In this document: piece by piece, positions 6,145 through 12,735 of the stretch
Position numbering within the stretch: position 1 is the first letter of the stretch
How the letters are laid out: each line of letters begins with the position of its first letter
Assembly (NCBI GenBank): GCA_027043685.1
Contig: JALUFI010000124.1
Location: 1-13,138, forward strand
Origin: Pyrodictiaceae archaeon
GTDB taxonomy: Archaea; Thermoproteota; Thermoprotei_A; Sulfolobales; Pyrodictiaceae
Direction: 5' to 3'
DNA: 13,138 bases
The notes under the pieces: model-generated
What the model was told of the DNA's origin: nothing
Database searches by the model: none
What the model saw: only the letters and a program-made list of their open reading frames with translations
Made by a program: the position numbers and the translations under genes

Positions 6145-7746
6145 TTGCCCCTTGAGCCGGAGGCTGCCCTCGGCCTAGTAGCGGGGCTCGCTGTTGGCGC
6201 GTGCAGCAGCTGCGCCCAGTTGAGGGTCTTCACGCCTCGGCTGGGCGCCGTGGCCTGGCCCCCCTCGTGGCCTGGCGATGAGGTCTTCTTTGTGGACGCG
6301 AGCGCCGTCACGGCGCATGCCGCGGGCGGCGAGGCGAGTCTGGTTAAGCTGGCCATTCTCCACCGCCGCCCCGGCGGCTCCTGGGAGAGGCTCTACGCGC
6401 CAACCATAGCTGGCTCCAACGCGCCGCCCGTGCTATACGTGCCCCGGGGGGAACGTGTACGCCAGGCACTTGTATACGTGGTTGAGCTAGCAAGCCTCCT
6501 AGCCCTTGCACGGATACAGAGCATCAACGGCGTGCGCCTAGGCGCTAGGAGGGTTCTCATAAGGCACGGTCCCCTAGTCCAGCAGCTGGCCCAGTACTAC
6601 TCCGCCGCATATGACGTTGAAGAGGAGGTGGCGAAGGCCGCCCTACGCTACGCAGGCCTCGACATGAGCACCACGTTGATGCTTGTAAACGATAGCCGCG
6701 TCGTCAGGCCCCAGGGGCACGTGAATCTAGGACTGCTCGCAAGCCTCCTCCTGGAGGAAATCGCTCTAGAGGCACAGCGCTCGAAAGGCAACCTCCTCTT
6801 CGCAGGCGTGGTGGAGAACACGAGCAGGAGCAGGGTGCTCACAGCAGACCTCCTTGCGGACGCAACGATAGAGCTGGCGAGGGCCTACAGCCCGCAGACG
6901 CCGCAGGACCTGGCAAGCGCGGCCGTGGCCACAATCAGTCAATGGTACGCCTCCTACAACAAGCGCCGCGGTGTATCCCTCCAGAACTGTCTCTGCGGCT
7001 CCCAGGGCACAACGGTGTTCCAAAACCTCTCGGCAAGCCACGTAGCAAGTGAGTATGCCGCGCCTCTGCAGTCAGAACTCCAGACAAGGTTCAACGCAAG
7101 CCTGCTAGGCGGCAGCACCGCGCCAAGCGACAAGGTAGCCGCCGCTCTCTCCTCCAGCAACGCGCTACCCGACATCACCGACAGCGAGCTCCTCTACAAC
7201 CTAGTCTACCTAGAGGACTGCAGCCCCCTAGGCGGCCCCCCATGCAGCTACACGGAGCCCCACAGCCGCGCACCGGTAGCGGTATGGGCGGAGCTGAGCC
7301 TCCAGCAGAAGAGGAGCCGCATGCCCCCGACACTCCAGGCCACGAGGATAACAGCACCCCCAAGGAGGGTCCGCTACACCTACATGCTCGTAGAGACACC
7401 CCTCGACTGCCTACAGCTCATGCAGCGCGGCAACCAGCTAGGCCTAGGAAGCCCATGCGACCTAGCAAGCCTGGTAACCGTTCCACCCGCTATCCGCGTC
7501 GAGTGGATGACCCCGGCCGACAACACGATGCTTGACCAGCTGCTCGCGGCCCTGCGCGAGGCCTCACGCCTAGTACTCTACGGCTACCCCTCGCAGCTCC
7601 TCGTAGTAGACAAGGCCTCCAGGGTCACATGGAGCGAGTACACGGGCCTCGAGATACTGGCCGAGGAGCTGGCCAGGAGGCGTCAGCCCTACCGCAGCTT
7701 CCTACGAGGATGGGAGACGAGAGCAACGATAGCGTGGCAGCCCTAG
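6145..7746 (+). CDS. Divergent NurA-family nuclease, partner of the adjacent HerA ATPase
   Basis: NurA is a dimeric 5'-3' exo/endonuclease that docks on hexameric HerA to resect DNA ends. Similarity here is at motif level. FFVDAS at residues 48-53 (Asp51) matches the first acidic motif; RVLIRHGPLVQQ at 136-147 corresponds to the usual aspartate-glycine-x-leucine motif but with His141; LLFAGVVENTSRSRVL (219-234 region) matches the usual valine-glycine-x-serine-lysine strand; YGYPSQLLVVDKASR (479-493) matches the C-terminal Tyr-Pro-x-x-Leu motif, with Asp489 where the family usually has His. At 533 aa it is longer than typical NurA (about 330-400), with an extended middle (about residues 265-440). 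TTG 6145 is the first usual start; AGGTG lies 10 bases ahead. The frame is open further upstream without a start codon, so the N-terminus is uncertain. Confidence 0.72.
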   Translation: MPLEPEAALGLVAGLAVGACSSCAQLRVFTPRLGAVAWPPSWPGDEVFFVDASAVTAHAAGGEASLVKLAILHRRPGGSWERLYAPTIAGSNAPPVLYVPRGERVRQALVYVVELASLLALARIQSINGVRLGARRVLIRHGPLVQQLAQYYSAAYDVEEEVAKAALRYAGLDMSTTLMLVNDSRVVRPQGHVNLGLLASLLLEEIALEAQRSKGNLLFAGVVENTSRSRVLTADLLADATIELARAYSPQTPQDLASAAVATISQWYASYNKRRGVSLQNCLCGSQGTTVFQNLSASHVASEYAAPLQSELQTRFNASLLGGSTAPSDKVAAALSSSNALPDITDSELLYNLVYLEDCSPLGGPPCSYTEPHSRAPVAVWAELSLQQKRSRMPPTLQATRITAPPRRVRYTYMLVETPLDCLQLMQRGNQLGLGSPCDLASLVTVPPAIRVEWMTPADNTMLDQLLAALREASRLVLYGYPSQLLVVDKASRVTWSEYTGLEILAEELARRRQPYRSFLRGWETRATIAWQP

Positions 7747-7781
7747 GGCGGCTAGCCGCGCACCACCCGGCGAGTAGACGT

Positions 7782-7790
7782 TCTTCAAAA
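7782..7790 (+). promoter_or_regulatory. Possible TATA element for a leaderless herA-like message
   Basis: TTCAAAACC lies about 26 bases before the ATG at 7813 in a 66-base spacer that has no ribosome binding site ahead of that ATG. This spacing is that of leaderless crenarchaeal genes, so the ATPase and CARF genes may have their own promoter as well as any read-through from the NurA gene. Confidence 0.35.
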
Positions 7791-7812
7791 CCTTTCCAGG
7801 CTCCCGGAATAC

Positions 7813-10116
7813 ATGGAGAGGCGGGGCTACGCGTTGAGCCAGGCCAGCCAGCAGCCCGGGGCCCAGGCCGGCGCACCGCCACCCGGCTTCGTGGGCTACG
7901 TGGTCGAGGTCACCTCCTACACGGAGCTAAGGGCCCACGTCTACGCGGCATCCACGAGGCTCCTCCGCTACGGTGCGCTGGCCCATGTAGCCGACTACTC
8001 AAGCGGCAGGGAGTACCTCGCCCTAGTAGTCGACGTCTCCGAGAAGAACCCGGTGCCCCTCGTGAACCAGCAGGCTGTGCAGCAGCTCTACCAGAACCTG
8101 ATACAGCAGGGAGCGACGCTCCAGCAGATACAACAAGTCATGCAGCAGCTCCTAAGCCCCAGCCAGGGCCTCATAAAGTGGCACAGCGTCCGCGAGCTAA
8201 AGCTCCGCGTCCTCGGCCAGATAACCAGCGGCCAGGGCGGGCTAGAGCTTGCACTCCCCGAGGAGCCGCCGAGGCCCCTCAGCGTGGTAAGCGACCCGCC
8301 CCAGCAGCTCCTCCAGAACCTCCTCTCCAAGAGCCTCGGGCAGGGCGGCGTTGTGCTGGGAGAGCTAGCCTACAACCCAGGCATAGACGTGGTAGTCAAC
8401 CCCGTCGAGCTAACGAAGCACCTAGCCGTGCTCGGCCAGACAGGAAGCGGGAAGTCCGAGACAGTGAAGCGACTGGTAGCCGAGTACGCGTGGAGGAAGC
8501 ACCACATAAGCCGCGGAGGAGGCATCATAGTCTTCGACGTGTCCGGCGAGTACAGCGGCATAACTTACCGCCCGGGCGGCCAAGCAGTACCCCTCCTAGA
8601 CGCGGTGCTGGACCCAGCGAGCTTCACAAACCTGCAGCCACAGTGGCTACAGAACGCGCCAAAGACAATACTCGTGCCCTACGACCTCTCAACGCTACCG
8701 CTCCACGCAAGCGCGGAGCGGAGCTACGCGGCAGAAATAGGGCACGTCGTCGAGCAGCTCCGGCAGAGGTACTCGCAGGTGCAGGTAGTCGGCCTCCTCT
8801 ACGCTCGGCACCACATCTACCAGATAGATGGTAGCCGTGCAATTCGAAGCATAACCCGCGACCAGGCGGCAGCACTGCTCCGGAGCAACGACGTCCTCCT
8901 AGTGGTCGCCGCACCGCTCCCCGACAGCCTCTCCATGAGCGAACTCGTCGCCCTCTCGCCGACTAAGTCGGAGTACTATGAGCTAGCGGTATCCGAGGTC
9001 GCCGAGCGCCTAGGCCTGCTCAGCGTCGAGCAAGTTGTCTCCGTCTCAGCCCTAGCCCAGCTAATCGAGACAGCCTGGCGCCTCAACCAGCAGGCACGGA
9101 GCCAGAGCCGAGGCCAGAGACAGCAGCAAGCCCCATCCCCCGCGAACCAGGTAGCCAATACTGTACGGCAAGTCATCAGCGATATCGTAAACCGCGGCAG
9201 AGCCCCGGAGCAGTCAATACAGAGCCGCATCGGCAACCTGCTCGGCGCCCCGTTTGTGCCAGTGAGGCCCTGGCTCAACCTCCTAGCACTCCCGCTGATA
9301 ATAGGAGACCCGACAGTGGTGCCCAATGCCCCCACCGTTGCTAAGGCCCTCCAGAGCCCTTACCCCGTCCCCGGCATGACCTGGGCCGACTACCTGCAGA
9401 ACTACCTCGCAGGCGCGTTGAGCGAGTACCTAGAGTACTCGCCCCAGACCGTAGCCGCTGTTGCTAGGAGCATGAAGAAGCTGGAAAAGATGGTGTCGCC
9501 CTTCCTGGACGCCTCCCAGTACAGGCTCCTGGCCGAAAGGCTCTACAACGGATTCAGCCTGGTACACCTAGCCCACCCCAGCCGCGGCGATGTAGCCCCC
9601 CACGTGGCCAGGCTCCTCAACGAGGTATTCACAGTCGCCTCCACCGGGTACAGTGGCGGCCGCTACACGCTCCTCGTGGTCGAGGAGGCGCACAACCTGG
9701 CACCCGCCGACGAGGACACCGCCTCCAAGAAGGCGTTGCTGCGGATAGCGAGGGAGGGGAGAAAGTGGGGGCTCAGCCTGGTCCTCGTCTCCCAGAGGCC
9801 AGGCTTCATAGACCCCAGTATACTGAGCCAGGCCTCGAGCCTAATAGCGCTCCGGGTAACGAACCCCGATGACCTCTCAAGCATCCGTAGAAGCGTCGAG
9901 AGCGTCACCCAGGACGCTGTAGACAGGCTGCCGGACCTCGACCCGGGCCAGGCAATAGTCTCGGGCCCAATGGTGCCAGAGAGGAAGATACCCCTACTAG
10001 TGCGCGTGAAGATGCTCACCCCGCTACCCAGCGGCCAGGCAACGGGCACCCCTGGCGGCCCAGCACCGCAGCCCAGCGTGGGAGGCAGCGGGGGCAGGCA
10101 GGGTGGCGCCCCATGA
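7813..10116 (+). CDS. HerA-family hexameric DNA-translocating ATPase
   Basis: FtsK-HerA superfamily ATPase expected to form a ring that pumps DNA and feeds a NurA nuclease. Residues about 25-160 resemble the HAS-barrel N-domain (GFVGYVVEVTSYTELRAHVY) but contain a glutamine-rich insert at 85-118. Walker A is GQTGSGKS at 208-215; FDVSGEYSG follows in the HerA position; Walker B is LLVVEEAHNLAP from residue 620 with Glu625 as the expected catalytic acid; REGRKWGLSLVLVSQRP (648-663 region) is the arginine-finger/sensor segment typical of HerA. A Q-rich linker sits near 425-446 and the last ~30 residues are Gly/Pro-rich. At 767 aa it is longer than standard HerA (about 500-600), so it is probably an accessory paralogue. 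ATG 7813 is the first start in frame. Its stop overlaps the CARF gene as ATGA. Confidence 0.9.
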   Translation: MERRGYALSQASQQPGAQAGAPPPGFVGYVVEVTSYTELRAHVYAASTRLLRYGALAHVADYSSGREYLALVVDVSEKNPVPLVNQQAVQQLYQNLIQQGATLQQIQQVMQQLLSPSQGLIKWHSVRELKLRVLGQITSGQGGLELALPEEPPRPLSVVSDPPQQLLQNLLSKSLGQGGVVLGELAYNPGIDVVVNPVELTKHLAVLGQTGSGKSETVKRLVAEYAWRKHHISRGGGIIVFDVSGEYSGITYRPGGQAVPLLDAVLDPASFTNLQPQWLQNAPKTILVPYDLSTLPLHASAERSYAAEIGHVVEQLRQRYSQVQVVGLLYARHHIYQIDGSRAIRSITRDQAAALLRSNDVLLVVAAPLPDSLSMSELVALSPTKSEYYELAVSEVAERLGLLSVEQVVSVSALAQLIETAWRLNQQARSQSRGQRQQQAPSPANQVANTVRQVISDIVNRGRAPEQSIQSRIGNLLGAPFVPVRPWLNLLALPLIIGDPTVVPNAPTVAKALQSPYPVPGMTWADYLQNYLAGALSEYLEYSPQTVAAVARSMKKLEKMVSPFLDASQYRLLAERLYNGFSLVHLAHPSRGDVAPHVARLLNEVFTVASTGYSGGRYTLLVVEEAHNLAPADEDTASKKALLRIAREGRKWGLSLVLVSQRPGFIDPSILSQASSLIALRVTNPDDLSSIRRSVESVTQDAVDRLPDLDPGQAIVSGPMVPERKIPLLVRVKMLTPLPSGQATGTPGGPAPQPSVGGSGGRQGGAP

Positions 10117-10589
10117 GGCTCCTCAGCCTCCTAGGAGCGAGCCCAGGCGTGCTGCACACAGTCCTATGCCTCCTACTACGTGAAGACACCGCACCGGAGC
10201 AGGTAACGGTTCTCGCAACGCTCCCCGAGGTAGCAGAGGAGGCCCTAGAGATAGCGAGGAGCTGCCCATGCCCCTGGACGGGTAACCCGCCCCTCCAGGA
10301 GAGCGCGGCCGTGGAGCTAGTCACGCTTCCCTACAGCGACGTAGACACGGCGGAGAAAGCAAGGGATCTGCGTAGGCGCGTAGCGGAGCTGCTCACGCCG
10401 GACACGGTCGTCGACGTCACGGGTGGACGGAAATCCATGGCAGTGGCGGCGGCCGTCGAGGCGGCGGTGAGAGGCGCCCCCATCATAGCAGCGCAGCTAA
10501 AGAGATGGGACAAGTACTTCGAGGCCGCCCTCAGCGGCGACAAGTGCGGGAAAACGGCCCCCGAGTCAGCGGTGCTCATAAAGTTCTAG
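10113..10589 (+). CDS. Stand-alone CARF-domain protein, possible cyclic-oligoadenylate sensor or ring nuclease
   Basis: CARF domains are Rossmann-like folds that bind cyclic oligoadenylates made by type III CRISPR complexes. The 158-aa product is a CARF domain with no effector: LLGASPGVLHTVLCLLL (residues 6-22) is the first strand, nucleotide loop and helix with Ser10; VTVLATLPEVAEEAL is the next unit; VVDVTGGRKSMAVAAAVEA (99-117) carries the signature TGG-x-K loop with Lys107; APIIAAQLKR closes the sheet. Size and a Ser plus Lys arrangement recall the Crn1-type ring nucleases that cleave the signal, so it may either sense or degrade the ligand. ATG overlaps the HerA stop as ATGA, with GGGTGG ahead, indicating tight coupling to the ATPase. 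No HTH, HEPN or nuclease domain is attached. Ligand and activity are inference. Confidence 0.82.
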   Translation: MRLLSLLGASPGVLHTVLCLLLREDTAPEQVTVLATLPEVAEEALEIARSCPCPWTGNPPLQESAAVELVTLPYSDVDTAEKARDLRRRVAELLTPDTVVDVTGGRKSMAVAAAVEAAVRGAPIIAAQLKRWDKYFEAALSGDKCGKTAPESAVLIKF

Positions 10590-10620
10590 AAACGGGTGAT
10601 TGACCTGGTAACGGTGGGGC

Positions 10621-11007
10621 CTAGGCAGTCTCCTCCACGGCCTCCTCCCCCGCGGCGGGGGCCTCCCATGGCTGGAGGGGTGCGAGCTGCAGCCTGACTG
10701 GGCCCACGGCCTCCTCCTCGGCCCGGTCGAGTGCCTCCTCGCCGCTGTACTCCTCGTAGCCGGCCTCGAGGTGTGCGCCTAGGGCGACGCCGTCCAGCGT
10801 GTAGAGGGTGAGCAGTATGCCCGGCGCCTCTATGCATGCGAGCCCCGTGTGCCTCGCCGCAACTATGAGCCTGTAGGCCTCCTCCACGCTCTCAAGGGTG
10901 TAGGACTCGGCCGCCGCCTCGCAGGCGAGTGCAGCGGCCACGTGGTCCATTGGGAGAGGCTCGGCTTGGATGCGTGTGCCGCGGTTCTCCGTGATTGCCT
11001 CTGCCAA
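10621..11007 (-). CDS. Hypothetical small acidic protein
   Basis: I do not recognise this 128-aa protein. It is rich in Ala and Glu, strongly acidic, and has no signal peptide, membrane helix or metal-binding cluster. A helical first half (MDHVAAALACEAAAESYTLE, then VEEAYRLIVAARHTG) is followed by a strand-like section (GILLTLYTLDGVALGAHLEAG) and a disordered Glu/Pro/Ala tail. The alternating beta strands might suggest a small ligand-binding or roadblock-like fold, but nothing is decisive. Start is TTG 11007-11005 with GGGGAG seven bases ahead; ATG 10950 is the alternative. It converges on the CARF gene with only 31 bases between their stops, and is not in the same operon. Confidence 0.65.
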   Translation of the reverse strand: MAEAITENRGTRIQAEPLPMDHVAAALACEAAAESYTLESVEEAYRLIVAARHTGLACIEAPGILLTLYTLDGVALGAHLEAGYEEYSGEEALDRAEEEAVGPVRLQLAPLQPWEAPAAGEEAVEETA

Positions 11008-11182
11008 GGCCCTGCTCCCCGCTGGCAGGGCTTCCCCGTGGCCCGGCGCCTAGGAGGGGTCGGGGAAGGTAATCCCGGAGTAACACGCGAGGAGAGAATG
11101 GAGGAGAGTTCCTAGAGGCATGGATGCCTCGGGAAGGCCCCCGGGGGCTTGAAGTAAAAAAGGGGCGCTGCGGGGCGTGGGG
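11008..11182. other. Intergenic region with two inverted repeats
   Basis: Between two minus-strand genes. GAGGCA at 11115-11120 and TGCCTC at 11125-11130 can form a tight hairpin, and GCCCCCGGGGGC at 11137-11148 is a perfect 12-base palindrome. Both lie just beyond the A-run that marks the minus-strand terminator. No small gene is evident; GGGGAGCAGGGCC at the left end is the ribosome binding region of the acidic protein. Confidence 0.4.
11155..11163 (-). terminator. U-rich terminator of the TM-helix membrane protein gene
   Basis: On the minus strand CCCCTTTTTTACTTC follows about 20 bases after the TGA/TAG region of the membrane protein gene. Six consecutive T residues in such GC-rich DNA fit the U-tract-dependent termination of archaeal RNA polymerase. 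Confidence 0.55.
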
Positions 11183-12034
11183 CTATGCTGCCTGCTTCGC
11201 CATTCTCTTAGCAAGCGCATACATAACCGGTACCAGCATCAGCGCGGCTGCTATCGCGAAGCCCCACGCTATGTTGGCTATCACCGCTGCGGTGCCAGGC
11301 ACGGTGCCGAATATCCCGGCGACGCCGACGACCAGGAACACCATGAGTATCAGGAACTTGGCGTAGCCGGCGACCGGGCGGAACTCCTCATGGTCCTCGG
11401 CTATCATGTTGACGAGGCGCTCCGACAGTGTTATGCCAAGCGCTATCGCCACAACCCCGAGTATCAGCGGGTATATCGTGGAGCCGGGCAGCAGTAGTAT
11501 GTCGAATACTATGCTGAGCAGGAAGGCCAGCAGGCCTATCAGAGTCACGTCCTTGATAAGGTCGCCTAGGTCTCTCTTGTCCTCGGGCAGCACTACCTCG
11601 AACTGCTTGGCTATGAAGGTGGCGAAGAGCTCGAAGAGTGCGGCGCCGAGCGTCAGCACTATGACCGCGCCGACTATCCTCACCAGGTAGGCGGCGGTGA
11701 ATGCTATGTACTTGCCGGCGAGGCCGCCGATGTTGAGATACTCAACGGCCGCAAGCACTGAGAGCACGGTCACGAAGGCCCATATCAGCTTGCCCACGAA
11801 CTCGCTGAGGTCAATACCAGCCTTCCGATAGGCCTTCCCCAGCTCGGTAGCATCGAACGCCTTCTCGACCCCGCTCCTCTCAATCAGCTTGTCAACAGCC
11901 CTGCCAGCTATCTTGCCCACGTAGTAGCCTACGGCGACAATTAGTGCCGCAGCGATTATCTGCGGTATCGCTATTATCACCTGGCCAACGGCTATCGCGA
12001 CTGCCTGGCTTATCGCGTCAAGCACGCCGGGCAA
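11183..12034 (-). CDS. Multi-pass membrane protein with conserved TM-helix domain, MscS-like
   Basis: Integral membrane protein, 283 aa from TTG 12034. About seven hydrophobic segments can be seen: residues ~14-40 (VIIAIPQIIAAALIVAVGYY), two around 80-145 including KLIWAFVTVLSVLAAVEYLN and AYLVRIVGAVIVLTLGAALF, then LIGLLAFLLSIVFDILLL, YPLILGVVAIALGITLS, FLILMVFLVVGVAGIFG and a last IANIAWGFAIAAALMLVPVM. The alternating pattern of an IDLSEFVGKLIW helix, an LNIGGL turn and a following helix matches the conserved TM-helix family found alone or in MscS-type channels. The cytoplasmic beta domain of MscS is absent, so channel activity is only a possibility. TTG is preceded at 5 bases by GGAGGGAGG. 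An ATG at 12106 is in frame but lies at or upstream of the predicted transcription start. Confidence 0.8.
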   Translation of the reverse strand: MPGVLDAISQAVAIAVGQVIIAIPQIIAAALIVAVGYYVGKIAGRAVDKLIERSGVEKAFDATELGKAYRKAGIDLSEFVGKLIWAFVTVLSVLAAVEYLNIGGLAGKYIAFTAAYLVRIVGAVIVLTLGAALFELFATFIAKQFEVVLPEDKRDLGDLIKDVTLIGLLAFLLSIVFDILLLPGSTIYPLILGVVAIALGITLSERLVNMIAEDHEEFRPVAGYAKFLILMVFLVVGVAGIFGTVPGTAAVIANIAWGFAIAAALMLVPVMYALAKRMAKQAA

Positions 12035-12114
12035 CGCAGCCTCCCTCCCAGGAGGTGTTGAGGATACTCTTCCCTCCGCGCCGCCCCGGAGGCATAGAAA
12101 TAGCATAGGGCCCT

Positions 12115-12121
12115 GGTTATA
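12115..12121 (-). promoter_or_regulatory. TATA box for the TM-helix membrane protein gene
   Basis: TATAACC on the minus strand, preceded by GATTACGG as a possible BRE. It predicts a start site near 12092-12096, giving a leader of about 60 bases before TTG 12034 and excluding the ATG at 12106. The same AT-rich patch reads GGTTATACC on the plus strand, so divergent transcription is possible. Confidence 0.5.
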
Positions 12122-12144
12122 CCGTAATCAAACAAGTAGAGTTG

Positions 12145-12263
12145 TTAGCTTCACCTAGGGACCGCTGGGGGCTCGGCTGGTCCACACTCCCCATCCCGGC
12201 CCCGTGGGGCCGGTCTAGCCCGCCACGGTCCTCACAGCCCCCAGGGGGAGGGGCTCCCAGCGG
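12145..12263. ncRNA. Candidate structured RNA element (no known family)
   Basis: A non-coding GC-rich block with several perfect inverted repeats: CCGGCCCC (12196-12203) with GGGGCCGG (12206-12213); CTGGGGGCT (12165-12173) with AGCCCCCAG (12236-12244); GGACCG (12159-12164) with CGGTCC (12226-12231); and CCGCTGGG (12162-12169) with CCCAGCGG (12256-12263). The second and third pairs interlock in order, as in a pseudoknot, and the first and fourth compete for the same bases. An AT-rich patch with TTATA at 12117-12121 lies about 25 bases before position 12145 on the plus strand. I see no tRNA, SRP or RNase P signature. High GC makes chance repeats more likely, so confidence is low. Confidence 0.25.
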
Positions 12264-12272
12264 CGGCCCCTC

Positions 12273-12635
12273 CTATATCCTGGACATGGCTCTCCGCAGC
12301 CCTGCCGCCGCCGCGCCCGCCGCAGCCGCGAGCACCATGTCCATTAGCTCCATTAGGGCCAGCGCCGCTGCCCCCATGCCGGCTATCGCTGCGCCGGGGA
12401 GCCCGGCGAAGCGGTACCCGGTTGCGACGAGGAAGGCGTCCAGGAGTATCAGCCCCAGCACCGAGGAGACAGCGGCAGCTACGAAGCCCCTGGGCGGGGA
12501 GCGGCCGGACACGTAGCCCGCGAGGGCGCCGCTTATCACCGAGGCCAGCGGGGGGCTAATGGGCAGGCTCAGCACGGCCTTGGCAAGCGTGCCGAGCGCT
12601 ATGGCTGCAGCCATCCTCGCCGCGCCGCCCCTCAT
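12273..12635 (-). CDS. Small hydrophobic membrane protein, unknown function
   Basis: I do not recognise the family. The 120-aa product is Ala/Gly-rich with about four hydrophobic stretches: AAAIALGTLAKAVLSLPIS, ASVISGALAGYVSG, GFVAAAVSSVLGLILLDAFL and GAAIAGMGAAALALMELMDM followed by LAAAAGAAAAG. The length and pattern of short glycine-rich helices resemble the small archaeal DUF-type membrane proteins with a glycine-zipper-like second helix, but no motif is diagnostic. I place the start at ATG 12635-12633, with GGTGG eight bases ahead; the frame continues upstream to 12701 through a Pro/Gly-rich stretch that overlaps the likely promoter (TTCAAAAG on the minus strand at about 12672-12679). 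ATG 12614 is an alternative. It is divergent from the nucleotidyltransferase. Confidence 0.6.
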   Translation of the reverse strand: MRGGAARMAAAIALGTLAKAVLSLPISPPLASVISGALAGYVSGRSPPRGFVAAAVSSVLGLILLDAFLVATGYRFAGLPGAAIAGMGAAALALMELMDMVLAAAAGAAAAGLRRAMSRI

Positions 12636-12735
12636 CCCCGAGCCACCGCTCCCAGCGAGGGGGTGGAGGGGCTTCTTTTGAACCACAGCAGGGGCGGCCA
12701 CACGGTGCCTCCAACCAGGGGGGTGTGCTCCGGGC

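Noticed and set aside
7629..8834. Long plus-strand open frame (401 codons) overlapping the NurA gene end and HerA gene start
   Set aside because: Its product is Arg/Pro-rich, low in hydrophobic residues and without domains; it is the shifted frame of GC-rich coding DNA whose real frame encodes HerA motifs.
9676..9693. Walker B of the HerA-like ATPase reads EE rather than DE
   Set aside because: Glu-Glu-Ala-His occurs in members of this superfamily as I recall, and the catalytic Glu is retained, so I do not treat it as a defect.
11115..11148. Hairpins after the T-run read as a second intrinsic terminator
   Set aside because: On the minus strand the T-run precedes the hairpins, and on the plus strand no U tract follows them, so neither fits a bacterial-style terminator.
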